A stretch of 50,337 bases of DNA from JAUIIK01 sp963745675 (GTDB taxonomy: Bacteria; Chloroflexota; Chloroflexia; Thermomicrobiales; CFX8): contig CAVUYM010000006.1 of NCBI GenBank assembly GCA_963745675.1, forward strand, positions 1 to 50,337, in the 5' to 3' direction. The translations under genes and the position numbers were made by a program. Position 1 is the first letter of the stretch, and every line of letters begins with the position of its first letter. Positions 1 to 8,121 of the stretch are shown one piece after another. Below the pieces are notes generated by a model. The model saw only the letters and a list, made by a program, of their open reading frames with translations. It searched no databases and was not told the origin of the DNA.

Positions 1-109
1 AGACGACAGCGGAATCGATGCCGCCGCTGAGGCCGAGGACTGCGCCTGAAAGTCCAGCGCCTTCGATTTCGCCGCGAATCCAGCTTGCTATCTCGTTCGC
101 CAGTGCCAT
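1..109 (-). CDS. nadE: NAD+ synthase, N-terminal fragment
   Basis: This is the first 36 codons of a gene that runs off the left edge of the window. The product would amidate deamido-NAD+ to NAD+ in the cytoplasm, using ATP. The peptide shows the PP-loop ATP pyrophosphatase motif SGGIDS at residues 28-33, preceded by the hydrophobic strand AVLGL, as in NadE. The ATG at 109 is preferred over the in-frame ATG at 118 because the purine-rich GAGAGGA lies 9 bases upstream of it. Other PP-loop enzymes such as GuaA share the SGGxDS loop, but the short amphipathic helix directly before it fits NadE better. Only the N-terminus is visible, so the glutaminase-dependent or ammonia-dependent subtype cannot be decided. 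Confidence 0.8.
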   Translation of the reverse strand, partial: MALANEIASWIRGEIEGAGLSGAVLGLSGGIDSAVV

Positions 110-287
110 GTTTGTCATTCCTCTCGGGCTCGCTACCGGGCCTGCGATATTGTAACCGGCCAACTGGGACTTTCGTCTTTTGCAGCTGGCGAATCCATCG
201 GCTAGCCCGTTCGTTGTATGTGGTGAGGGATGAGAGGGACGTGCGGGTCTGTGGAACCCCCGTCTCGAATGAAGGCGAAACGACGAG

Positions 288-725
288 ATGTTGATCTGGA
301 TGGCGGTGAGTGTCGCAGGGGCGCTCACGATCATTTCATTACGTACGATGGCCTACGCCTTCGCTGCGTCTTTCGATTCATCCCAGGCGACTGCGCTTCT
401 GACGCGCGATGGCAGCATTACCGAGGCGCCGCCGGATTCGAGCCGCCTCGGCCCGACCGAGTTCTGGATGCTTCTGGTTGAGATCCTCTTTTCGATCGCG
501 ATCTCATTGCTCATTGTCGGTTTCGCATTTGCGGCTGCGATGCCCGGTCGTCTGATGGTTGGTGCCTTGCTTGCTCAGGTCGCCGTCATTGGCGCGCTAT
601 TCGCGCCGGCTGTCGGCTACCGCATCGGCACCGTGACCATACGCCCGGCAGCCATCGCCCTCGGTGTGGCGCAACTCGCTCACATCGCCTTCTTCATCCG
701 CGCGATGCAGGCTTTGCTCGGGTAG
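288..725 (+). CDS. Hypothetical four-helix membrane protein
   Basis: The 145-residue protein has hydrophobic segments at about residues 1-28, 58-85, 90-110 and 121-141, so it should be an inner-membrane protein with four helices. A short polar loop rich in D, S, E and P lies between the first two segments. I do not recognise a family and see no catalytic motif. It is the first of three or four small membrane genes on the + strand, divergent from nadE. The gap after it is only 77 bases, so it may be cotranscribed with the next genes. Confidence 0.6.
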   Translation: MLIWMAVSVAGALTIISLRTMAYAFAASFDSSQATALLTRDGSITEAPPDSSRLGPTEFWMLLVEILFSIAISLLIVGFAFAAAMPGRLMVGALLAQVAVIGALFAPAVGYRIGTVTIRPAAIALGVAQLAHIAFFIRAMQALLG

Positions 726-802
726 CGCCAAGCCCCTCTTTTCGTCGTTGCTCCCGTACACTTAAGGCATGTTGACGTCTCCAGATCGTACCCGGAGTGT
801 TC

Positions 803-958
803 ATGCTCGTCCTTACGCTACAAATTGTCCTATTCGCCCATCTCATATGGCTGAGCTTCTATTTCTACAGCCGAACAGGAGATCGCAAGTCGGCGCGGGC
901 GGTCGGCGGTGGGCTTGGTCTACTGGCGTTGGCATTCGTCGCTGATTTCCGTCTATGA
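803..958 (+). CDS. Small membrane protein, 51 residues
   Basis: A short reading frame starts at the ATG at 803 and ends with a TGA at 956-958 that overlaps the ATG of the next gene by four bases (ATGA). The peptide begins MLVLTLQIVLFAHLIWLSFY, a single strong transmembrane helix. A short basic stretch with RTGDRK and a second Gly/Leu/Ala-rich segment follow. The tight stop/start overlap with the next gene is the main evidence that it is translated, by translational coupling. No family is recognised. Confidence 0.5.
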   Translation: MLVLTLQIVLFAHLIWLSFYFYSRTGDRKSARAVGGGLGLLALAFVADFRL

Positions 959-1230
959 AACGTCAGGTTCCGTTGCGCTGGCGTTTGACGATTTGGTCCG
1001 TCGGTAGCATCGCGATTGGTCTCGCGATGGTCTTTAGCGTCTACTACCGGGACGATCACTTCGAGAATCAGTGGTTTGAAGCGATCCTCTTTCTGGGCAC
1101 GCTCGTTCCGGCGGCAGTCTTACTGGTGTTCTTCGCCACATGGGATATCGGGATAGCGTGGATCTATTTCGCGATGCTCGCGTGTGTCTATATCGCGTTA
1201 GGTGTCATTCGCCGCGAAGCGAATGAGTGA
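955..1230 (+). CDS. Small three-helix membrane protein
   Basis: The 91-residue product has three predicted membrane helices, at about residues 12-30, 41-62 and 66-86, and ends with a short charged tail. Its start codon overlaps the stop of the preceding 51-residue gene, and its end overlaps the start of the next gene by 8 bases. The three therefore look like one transcription unit. I do not recognise a family. Confidence 0.6.
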   Translation: MKRQVPLRWRLTIWSVGSIAIGLAMVFSVYYRDDHFENQWFEAILFLGTLVPAAVLLVFFATWDIGIAWIYFAMLACVYIALGVIRREANE

Positions 1231-2026
1231 AGAGAGCGGCGAAGCATTGTTGCCGGATCTCTTTCGCTCGTACGACTATTCGTTCCTCATCTCGGCGGTT
1301 TTCGGCGGGCAGGTCGTCTTCGCGATGTGGGTGGGACCGGGCGCGACGACTGCAATGGTCGCGCTGCTGTTGGGGACGATCACGGCTGCGATCGCATTGC
1401 AGGTGTTTCTCGAGCGTGTTCAGTCGCTGCTTGACCGAATTGCCTTCGCCAACCTGCCCTGGTTGCGTCAAGAGCGTGCGAATCTGCGAGAAATCGAGAA
1501 TTTGCTGCCACGAGTCAACATGACCGATCCGCTGACGATTCCCGAAGATGAATTCAGCAAACTGACGCGGCGTGCTTTGAGTAACTATGGCGACCTGACG
1601 AAACTGGCGACGAGCCCGCTGACAAATCTGCCCGAGGTGCATCGCCGCCTATTGATGCGTGGAGCGGAACCATCAACCCTCGAACGAGCACGCGAACTGA
1701 AGGTGCTGCTTGCAGAAGCGATCGAGCGCTTGAAGCCGAGGAATGGGGACGAGATAGGGACGACCGACGAGTGGCGCTTCTACAACGCGCTCTACTACCC
1801 CTATGTCGCGGGGATGCGGCCATATAGCAGCACCGCCGTCCATAGCTTTGACGAACCGGGGCATCACGAGGTTCTCGACTGGTTCCGGACCTACGTGCCG
1901 GAGCGCACACTCTACAACTGGCAAAACTCGGCTGCGGCGCTGATTGCCGGCCACTTGCGGGAGCAGGAAGAGAGCGCCGTCGTACCGGAATTCGTCACCG
2001 CTCAGAAACTTACGACCGCGGGCTAG
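1223..2026 (+). CDS. Hypothetical protein: two N-terminal membrane helices, soluble C-terminal domain
   Basis: The 267-residue product has a short N-terminus, two adjacent helices at about residues 22-66, then a long helical, charged cytoplasmic region with no cysteine cluster or nucleotide-binding motif. I do not recognise the family. The ATG at 1223 overlaps the stop of the upstream gene. A GTG at 1202 is also in frame but has no better ribosome site. The 3' end overlaps the convergent gene at 2010-2345 by 17 bases. The middle part resembles scaffold or sensor-like membrane proteins in composition only. Confidence 0.6.
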   Translation: MSEESGEALLPDLFRSYDYSFLISAVFGGQVVFAMWVGPGATTAMVALLLGTITAAIALQVFLERVQSLLDRIAFANLPWLRQERANLREIENLLPRVNMTDPLTIPEDEFSKLTRRALSNYGDLTKLATSPLTNLPEVHRRLLMRGAEPSTLERARELKVLLAEAIERLKPRNGDEIGTTDEWRFYNALYYPYVAGMRPYSSTAVHSFDEPGHHEVLDWFRTYVPERTLYNWQNSAAALIAGHLREQEESAVVPEFVTAQKLTTAG

Positions 2027-2345
2027 TCTGCTCACTCCGGCGTGGATCAGAGCGGATAGTCGCGATGATGAAGCTCGACTCCAGCAGCTCTTCGCCTCCA
2101 ACGGCCAGCGAGACGACAAGAATCCACGTCTGCTCCGTCAGCAGCCAGACTCCGATGCCGACCAGCGCCAGACCGATAATCCCCACCCGAAAGCCCCGCA
2201 CCATGCCGAGCAGGCGTCCGCCCGAATCGCCTGTCTCGCGTGATCCGCGAATCCAGGCACTGAGTCCGATCCAGAAGAGATACCCACCGACTGCCATTAG
2301 CAAGAGCGGGATAATCTCAAATATGATTGACATAACAATACTCAT
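2010..2345 (-). CDS. Small membrane protein with strong Shine-Dalgarno
   Basis: The 111-residue protein has two or three hydrophobic segments, at about residues 7-31 and 54-84, and a basic C-terminal tail. The reading frame is open further upstream, but the ATG at 2345 is chosen because the minus strand carries GAGGAGGT directly before it with good spacing. The sequence upstream of that start has no coding character. The gene converges with and slightly overlaps the end of the previous gene. No family is recognised. Confidence 0.6.
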   Translation of the reverse strand: MSIVMSIIFEIIPLLLMAVGGYLFWIGLSAWIRGSRETGDSGGRLLGMVRGFRVGIIGLALVGIGVWLLTEQTWILVVSLAVGGEELLESSFIIATIRSDPRRSEQTSPRS

Positions 2346-2525
2346 CACTACCTCCTCACTCTCATTGTGTGAACCGGGGGCTGCCAGCGCGACCAGAATC
2401 ACTGCCATCTGCTGCCAACGCTGGAAATTCGGCAGGAAATAGCAGTAATTCTGGTGGTCCCGGCACCCGAGGTCGCCATATCGTCCAGACAGTAATCGCG
2501 ACCTCGAAACCGAAGGAGGCAAGTG

Positions 2526-2959
2526 ATGGTCGCTCAGACACAGGTAGTTGTTCCGTCTACAGCGAGTCTCGCAGGGAGTCGGATGCTCTGGCGTGGACTC
2601 GTCGGGAATGTGATTTTCTCCGTAGTAACGGGCGACGCTATTGGTCGCAGGGTCCGGCCGGATAAGTGAGTTCACCGGTTTGAAGCCGGGATGGGTTCCC
2701 GCAGTCGTTGGTGCCGGAGTTCTACTCTGGGCGCTTGAGGTCGGGTTGTTGGCACGGCAAGATGAGCTTAAGCCGTCGAGGGTTTGGATGATTATCGGTG
2801 GCGATCTCGCCTGGGTAGTTTGCCAGCTACGCTATGCTCATATTCGGAGTGCTTGACCTCACGACAGCAGGCGCCTGGTCGGTCGCGATTGTGGCTGAAC
2901 TTGTTGGTCTCTTCGCCGTCGTACAGTATCTTGGCCTCCGCCGTATGCGTGCCGCGTAG
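2526..2959 (+). CDS. Four-helix membrane protein, frameshifted twice as read
   Basis: A start with a strong ribosome site (GAAGGAGG before the ATG at 2526) opens a frame that closes after about 46 codons. The protein clearly continues in the next frame, with GLKPGWVPAVVGAGVLLWAL and later MIIGGDLAWV. It then continues in the third frame from about 2822, with YAMLIFGVLDLTTAGAWSV, to the TAG at 2957-2959. Two single-base insertions, near 2630-2660 and 2815-2822, explain the pattern. The rebuilt protein of about 143 residues has four helices and ends in LRRMRAA. It resembles short uncharacterised four-helix proteins of Chloroflexota and Actinomycetota. The frameshifts are probably sequencing errors. 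Confidence 0.55.
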
Positions 2960-2992
2960 ATGCACACGATCTACCAATCAGGAAGGATAGAG

Positions 2993-3472
2993 ATGTCCAA
3001 GAGTAGCGCCGAACTGGCCCAGGAATTCAACGCCCGAGCGACGGAGTTCGCCGAGCTTGTGCGTGGCCTGAACGACGAGCAGTGGCAAGCGGTGACTGAA
3101 GCAGAAGGTTGGTCCGTTGGAACAGCGGTCCACCATGTTGGTCAGAGCCTGGAGTCTACCTTTGGCCTGACCGGCCTGATCATTAGCGATAATGTGCCGT
3201 CAATCAGTATGGACGACATTCACGCGTCGAACGCCGCCCATGCTGCGGAACATGCACATCCAGACAAAGCCGAAACCCTCGCAATGATCGAGCAGTCGAC
3301 GGAAACGGTTACTGAAGCCATCGCGGCTCTCAGCGATGAGGATCTGGATAGCGCCGCTGTTGTCGCTGCGTTTAGCCCCGAGCCATTGCCCGTCCGCAAT
3401 TGGATTGAGATGGTTGTCATCGGCCACATTGGCATGCACACGCCGAGCATCGAAGCGGTCGTCAACTCGTAG
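2993..3472 (+). CDS. DinB/mycothiol-dependent isomerase-like four-helix protein
   Basis: The 159-residue protein begins with a long helix, has WSVGTAVHHVG at about residues 40-50, and has paired histidines near the C-terminus (GHIGMH). That spacing of metal-binding histidines on a four-helix bundle is typical of the DinB/MDMPI superfamily (maleylpyruvate isomerase N-terminal-like). These are often thiol-dependent transferases or damage-induced proteins of unknown substrate. The ATG at 2993 follows GGAAGGATAG and is preferred to an in-frame codon at 2960. It follows the frameshifted membrane gene by 33 bases. The exact function is unknown. Confidence 0.65.
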   Translation: MSKSSAELAQEFNARATEFAELVRGLNDEQWQAVTEAEGWSVGTAVHHVGQSLESTFGLTGLIISDNVPSISMDDIHASNAAHAAEHAHPDKAETLAMIEQSTETVTEAIAALSDEDLDSAAVVAAFSPEPLPVRNWIEMVVIGHIGMHTPSIEAVVNS

Positions 3473-3550
3473 CGGTTCGAATTCAACTCATAGGACTGGA
3501 GATCAACGGCGCTCTCCGCTCCTGTGAGTTTTCGATCTTGGTGAGTGATC

Positions 3551-4240
3551 CTATCTTGGCGTCCAGCGTCCTGCCCCCGACTGCCAGAGAGCTACCAGAT
3601 CTTCGCGATTGGCCGTCGGACTGAGCCAATCTTCCTCTCTGATCGTCGTTGGGGCGCCGTGGCCAGGATAGAGTGTCGTTGACTCTGGCATGGATGCGAT
3701 TCGCAGCACGCTCGATGCCAGCGCCCAGGCGTCCGATTCTGGTCGATTGAGGAACCCGGCCCCGCCTTTCAATACAGTGTCACCACTGAAGAGGACATCC
3801 TGATCGGGTAGCCAAAGACTAACGCTGCCCCAGGTGTGCCCCGGAGTGTGCATGACCTGGATTTCTCGACCCGCCAGGTCGATGCGATCCCCTTCGGCGA
3901 TATCGTGGTCGAGCGCGACCGGTTCGATGACGAACGGGACATCGGCCCGTTGCGCCATAGGATCGGAAAAGAGCTCGAGATCTGCGGGATGACCGTAGAT
4001 CGGGATTCCAAGATCTGCGACGATGCTGGCGTCGGTGATGTGATCCCAATGACCGTGCGTTGCAATGAATCGGCGTACTGGGGCTTCGAGCTCTTCGGCC
4101 AGCGCTATCCCTGCCCTCCAGGCGTCTCGCGGGGCATCGATGAGGATACTTTCGATGCCCGGAGCGATGATGATGTAGCAGGCAGTGAGCATCGGGCCGC
4201 CGACGAATCTGCGAATTGTGAGTTTTTCGGTCTGCTGCAT
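3551..4240 (-). CDS. MBL-fold metallo-hydrolase (glyoxalase II/quinoprotein-type)
   Basis: The 229-residue enzyme carries the metallo-beta-lactamase zinc motif THGHWDH at residues 61-67. Later metal ligands are seen in HTPGHTWGSV, FSGDTV and YPGHG, in the order usual for hydroxyacylglutathione hydrolase-like proteins. It should be a cytoplasmic, two-metal hydrolase of thioesters, lactones or similar esters; the substrate cannot be read from sequence. The ATG at 4240 gives the conserved length. An extension to 4300 is open but lacks conserved character. It stands alone on the minus strand, and a perfect inverted repeat lies about 150 bases upstream. Confidence 0.8.
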   Translation of the reverse strand: MQQTEKLTIRRFVGGPMLTACYIIIAPGIESILIDAPRDAWRAGIALAEELEAPVRRFIATHGHWDHITDASIVADLGIPIYGHPADLELFSDPMAQRADVPFVIEPVALDHDIAEGDRIDLAGREIQVMHTPGHTWGSVSLWLPDQDVLFSGDTVLKGGAGFLNRPESDAWALASSVLRIASMPESTTLYPGHGAPTTIREEDWLSPTANREDLVALWQSGAGRWTPR

Positions 4241-4383
4241 GCACGCTCTTTCGCTACTCGTATGCCTCACAGATGCAAACACCATACTGACCGATTTCAT
4301 TTCGGTGCCGGGCAGTGAGCACGACTAGCCTACATGACGTAGCGCGGCGTGCCAGTCTGGTTTCTTGTGATGAGCCTTTAAAG

Positions 4384-4419
4384 TTGTGAAGCTCGCCTCG
4401 GGGAAAGCGAGCTTCACAA
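4384..4419. repeat. Perfect 13-bp inverted repeat, hairpin or operator
   Basis: The arms TTGTGAAGCTCGC (4384-4396) and GCGAGCTTCACAA (4407-4419) are exact complements around a 10-base loop. The + strand side is followed by AAAAAGG and not by a T-run, so a rho-independent terminator for + strand transcripts is unlikely. It sits in the divergent intergenic region between the MBL hydrolase and the UroD-family gene. A regulator-binding site or an mRNA hairpin is equally possible. Confidence 0.55.
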
Positions 4420-4636
4420 AAAGGATAGGGTGTGCATGCCCAGGGTTGTGGCCACAACCCGATTGGAAAGAGGATGGTAAACAGTGAAACCAGTCGGGGG
4501 AACTAGCTTCATATCTGAGAATCCGCAATCTGCCCGGTGGTTACGCCGTCGCAATAAAGCGGCATAGTGGCGCGCCGTGCTAAGGTGTTGGGAACAATAC
4601 TGACTTGCCTTTGTGCGATTTCAGGGAGGACAAGCG

Positions 4637-5602
4637 ATGGCTTCAAACTATGGAGAGATGACGAAAACCGAACGTGTGATGGCCGCCGTTCATGGCGAAG
4701 AGGTCGACCGCATTCCGGTCTGCTTCTGGCACCATTTTCGCCCGGCCGGATCGGGGCGCAGGATGGCCGAAGCGACCTTCGACTTCTTCTCGGCCACCTT
4801 TGATCTCGACATCATCAAGATCATGCCAGACATCGAGTACCCGTTTCCACGTCGTTCGATCCGCACCGTCGACGATTGGCGGCTGATCGAACCGCTGGAT
4901 GTCGATCGCTCGCGCTTCTTCAACCAGCGCGCGGTGTCGATCCAGGCGCTGCGCGACGCGGTCGGCTACGAAACGCCGATCATCATGACCGTCTTCTCGC
5001 CGCTCTGCCAGATGCTCTATTTCGCCGAGACACGCGATCTCTTCTTTGAACACTATGAGCAATCGCCTGCCGTGATTCACGAAGCGCTGGCGACTATTTC
5101 CGAAAATCTCCGGGCTCACATCCAGCACATGCTCGATAGCGGCGCGGACGGCGTCTTCTTCGCGCTCCAGGGCTGCACCGACGAGATCATGACGCGCGAC
5201 CTCTACCGCGAAGTGGGCCGTCCCTACGATCTGCTCTCATTGCAGGGCGCGCGAGACAGCTGGCTGAACATCCTGCATGTCCACGGTGACAAGAATCTGC
5301 ACTTTGACGAAGTGCTTGATTATCCGGTGCAGGTGCTTTCCTGGTCCGACCGGCTGGCTGGCCCGAGCCTCAAGGAGGCGCGCTCGCGGACGAGCAAGTG
5401 CCTGATGGGTGGCTGGCACGAATTCGGGGCGCTCTCGAACGGTCCGGTGAATGAGATTCGCGAGGAAGCCGAAGACGCTATCAGCCAGACCAACGGCCGC
5501 CGATTCATCCTCGCCAATGGTTGCTCCGTCCCGGATGACACGCCAGAAGAGTGGCTCTATGCCGCCCGCGAGATCGTCGATTCGTTGGAACTACCTGGGT
5601 AG
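4637..5602 (+). CDS. Uroporphyrinogen decarboxylase family (UroD/MtaA) protein
   Basis: The 321-residue protein has the UroD/methyltransferase MtaA barrel pattern: an N-terminal helix with TERVMAAVHGEEVDRIPV, a central SGADGVFF strand, and a C-terminal segment ending FILANGCSVPDDTPEE. In true methyltransferase-type relatives the C-terminal region holds zinc-binding histidine and cysteine residues; here HVHGD and NGCSVP could supply them. Heme-pathway HemE is unlikely because the conserved RQAGRY-type N-terminal motif is missing. The role may be corrinoid-dependent methyl transfer or another decarboxylation. The ATG at 4637 follows CAGGGAGGAC. The gene is monocistronic in appearance. Confidence 0.75.
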   Translation: MASNYGEMTKTERVMAAVHGEEVDRIPVCFWHHFRPAGSGRRMAEATFDFFSATFDLDIIKIMPDIEYPFPRRSIRTVDDWRLIEPLDVDRSRFFNQRAVSIQALRDAVGYETPIIMTVFSPLCQMLYFAETRDLFFEHYEQSPAVIHEALATISENLRAHIQHMLDSGADGVFFALQGCTDEIMTRDLYREVGRPYDLLSLQGARDSWLNILHVHGDKNLHFDEVLDYPVQVLSWSDRLAGPSLKEARSRTSKCLMGGWHEFGALSNGPVNEIREEAEDAISQTNGRRFILANGCSVPDDTPEEWLYAAREIVDSLELPG

Positions 5603-5734
5603 GGAACAGGGTACAGGCAATAGGTAATAGCAGAAGGGCAACATAATGGCGGCAACTCGATTGCAGTGTAGGTTGTGGTTGGTGGGCCGGGAACTTAGCC
5701 CAAACTATTCCCTAATCCCTAATCCCTGTTCCCT
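5601..5734. repeat. Inverted and simple repeats around an intergenic spacer
   Basis: AGGGAACAGGG at 5601-5611 is the exact complement of CCCTGTTCCCT at 5724-5734. The right arm is embedded in a short tandem of CCCTAAT units (about 5708-5726). The arms bracket the whole spacer between the UroD-family gene and the receiver-like gene. Such CCCTAATCCC-type spacers are low-complexity intergenic repeats. No regulatory role is shown. Confidence 0.5.
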
Positions 5735-5740
5735 GCTCCA

Positions 5741-6145
5741 ATGAGTTCCACGACGCGCAAAGAGCGCGGCACGGTGATCGCGTTGATAAGCGATGTCTTC
5801 TTCGGAATCACCGTGCGAAATGTCAGTCGAAAAATGGACTTTGAGACGATCGTCATCCGCGATCCGGTGGAACTCGATCAGACGCTGGCTGTCTACGAGC
5901 CCGATCTGCTGATCGTAGACATGACCGTCCCGGGCACGGACGAAGACGCCTGGGACCGCATCGAGGAGGTCATTGAGTCGGACGTGCGCGTGCTTGCCTT
6001 CGGCCCCCACCGCGAGGTCGAGCTCTTCAAACTCGCCAAGAATGCCGGCGTCACTCGCGTCGTCGCTAACTCCCAGTTTCACCGTGAGATGGGCGAGCTC
6101 ATCAATCGCTACGCACTTCCGCCGCCGGACGAGGATGAAGACTGA
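5741..6145 (+). CDS. Receiver-like regulatory protein
   Basis: The 134-residue protein has the alternating strand/helix layout of a CheY-type receiver. A hydrophobic strand LLIVDM at about residues 56-61 ends in the acidic residue expected at the phospho-acceptor place. A later hydrophobic strand leads into ITHRF/FGPH-like loops. The N-terminal acidic pair of canonical receivers is not obvious (ALISDVFFG), and no output domain follows. It could be a stand-alone receiver or a pseudo-receiver that binds without phosphorylation. The gene ends in an acidic DEDED tail, and a hairpin at 6244-6274 follows it. Confidence 0.55.
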   Translation: MSSTTRKERGTVIALISDVFFGITVRNVSRKMDFETIVIRDPVELDQTLAVYEPDLLIVDMTVPGTDEDAWDRIEEVIESDVRVLAFGPHREVELFKLAKNAGVTRVVANSQFHREMGELINRYALPPPDEDED

Positions 6146-6243
6146 TACGCATTCAGCTCAATGGCCGTCTAGGTTCAATTCATGTATGAATCGGTCAGCT
6201 AACCTCCACAAGTACCGACCATTTGAATCGAATAACTCCGGCT

Positions 6244-6274
6244 CCCCTCTCCCCGCGAAGCAGTGGGAGAGGGG
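6244..6274. terminator. Hairpin between convergent genes
   Basis: CCCCTCTCCC (6244-6253) and GGGAGAGGGG (6265-6274) form a perfect 10-bp stem around an 11-base loop. It lies between the receiver-like gene (+) and the DapA-family gene (-), which converge. It has no clear T-run, so it may be an intrinsic-like terminator or one of the CCCCTCTCCC intergenic palindromes common in this kind of genome. Confidence 0.5.
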
Positions 6275-6290
6275 TTGGGGGTGAGGGCTC

Positions 6291-7203
6291 TTAGTCTGCC
6301 GGAACAGCTTCCCGCTGGAGAATGCCGCTTTCGGTCATCGCGACCTTGAGCGTCGCAACCTCGTCGGCGGAGAGGCTCGGAATCGGGCGAGACATGGTCG
6401 GGCCACAGAGGCCGCGGGCGGCCAGCGAACCTTTGATGCCGGCCGGGAAGTTGCCGACGCGAGGGACCGGGCCGGTGCGGACGATGTCGCGCTGTAGCGT
6501 CAGAGCCGTTTCGAGATCTCCGGACTGGTAAGCATCGTAGAGGGCGCGCTCGGTTGCCGGTACGACGTTGACGTGGGCGCCGATGATGCCGTGGCCACCG
6601 ACACAGAGGGCGGGATAGAGCATCGCGTCGCTGCCGGTGAAGGCGCTGAAGTCGTCGACCTCGTTGCCGATCCGGGCGACCTCTTCGAAGTAGGTCAACT
6701 GCCCATCGCTATCTTTCAGTCCTACGATGTTCTCGTGGCGAGCCAGCTCTTCGACCGCTTCGACGGCGATTGCGACCTTGGTCATACGCGGGATGTGATA
6801 GAGGAAGATCGGCACCGGGCTGGCATCGGCGAGCTGGGTGAACCAGTCGATGACGCCGCGCGTCTCCAGCGGATAGTAGAAGGGTGGCGGCGTCAACGCG
6901 CCAACCGCGCCGAGCTCTCCGCACATCTCCAGATCGACGACGACATCGGCAAAGTGGGTGCCGTTCGCGCCTCCCATGACCGGGATTCGGCCATCGGCAG
7001 CATCAATCGTTGCCTTCAGCAAATCGCGGCGTTGCTGCTTGCTGAGCCCTGCGCATTCGCCGGTCGAGCCGAGGGCTGAGATGCCATGCACGCCGCTCTC
7101 GATCAGCCAGTTGACGACATTGTGTGTGCCCTCAACATCTACTTCAAAATCTTCCGTCAGTGGGACTCGGCAGTGCCGGCCAGATGCCGTGAAATCGTGC
7201 CAT
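6291..7203 (-). CDS. Dihydrodipicolinate synthase (DapA) family aldolase/lyase
   Basis: The protein is a pyruvate-type class I aldolase. GSTGEC at residues 45-50 matches the family GGTTGE loop, a tyrosine lies in FLYHIPRM (about residue 135), and the Schiff-base lysine lies in VGLKDSDG (about residue 163). The frame is broken near 7145-7148 by one extra base in a T-run. The true start MARFHGIWPALPSP lies at 7203 behind GAAAGGAAT, and the corrected length is about 303 residues. The weak match to lysine-pathway DapA suggests a catabolic relative, for example a sugar-acid or N-acetylneuraminate-type lyase. It is preceded on the same strand by a HAD hydrolase, 83 bases away, suggesting one pathway. 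Confidence 0.75.
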
Positions 7204-7286
7204 GTGTGTATTCCTTTCGAACGTCTGGTGGTTCGTCTCCCTGATCGTAGCGGATGGAACTGGCACATGGAAGAGGTGGCGTGAAC

Positions 7287-7977
7287 TTAGGTGGACCCGA
7301 AAATCGATGGAAGGGCGGCGATGGATGGGACGATGTGGGTGTGTGGTGTGGCGCCTAGCGTTTCGATTCCATGCGCGCCGCTTAGAACGCCGATGACCCA
7401 ACCGGCCTGAGCGTTCATGCCGGCCTGGAGATCGAGTGGCGTATCGCCAATCACCGCTACCCGCCGCACATCGCCAACTTCGAGGTCGAGCATCGCCCGG
7501 TAAATCAGGAATGGAGCCGGACGGCTGACGGTAACGTCGTCTCCACTGATTGTCATGTCGAAGAGCGCTGGTCCAGTTGAGCCGTTCCAGTAAGCAGATC
7601 GACGAGCGAGCGCGGGAAGCCGGTTGTCAGCGCTACAGCGCAATCCTGCTGTTGAAGCCAGCGTATCGTTGCCTCCGCGCCCGGCACTTCCTCGACAGGT
7701 CCGGATTGATAGGCGTCCGCCAGTGCGCTCTTCGAACGCTTGCAGTGCTTTGCGGGCGATGTGCTCGACCGTCTCGGTGGGATGTGCGCGTGCCGCGAAT
7801 TCCCGCATCACAGCCAGCTTGCTGGCGCCACGGCGGGCACGTAATTCATCGTCGGTGAATGGAAGTTCCTGGGAATTGAGCGCGGCGCGATAGGCTTCGA
7901 TTACCGCGCCATCGTCGCGAAAAGTCGTGCCCGGCGAAGTCGGTGACGAGAAGCTTTGGAATCGTCAGTGATGTCAT
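7287..7977 (-). CDS. HAD-family phosphatase, phosphonoacetaldehyde hydrolase-like, frameshifted
   Basis: Three reading frames together spell a HAD hydrolase of about 229 residues. Motif I is LLVTDFAGTTF at about residues 9-19, with D13 as nucleophile. Then come a helical cap, a frame with ALTTGFPRSLVD (motif II threonine region), and the C-terminal acidic motif VAVIGDTPLDLQAGMNA. The DxAGTT form of motif I is typical of phosphonatase-like enzymes. Breaks are near 7930 (one extra G), near 7730 and near 7570, all small indels, so the gene is probably intact in the organism. It is transcribed toward the DapA-family gene, and the pair may degrade a phosphorylated or phosphonate metabolite. Confidence 0.65.
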
Positions 7978-8121
7978 CGGCTAGCCTTCAATGCGCCCCG
8001 TCGTCACGGCGCATTCAAGATAACCGATAGCGAAGGTATGCGGGACGTAGCGGGACTTGTAATGCCGCTAGCTTGCGGACCGTTCACCGCAAACTATCCA
8101 CAGAAACGTGCGAACTATTAA

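Noticed and set aside
4637..5602. HemE (heme pathway uroporphyrinogen decarboxylase)
   Set aside because: The RQAGRY-type N-terminal motif is absent and no other heme genes are nearby; only family-level naming is justified.
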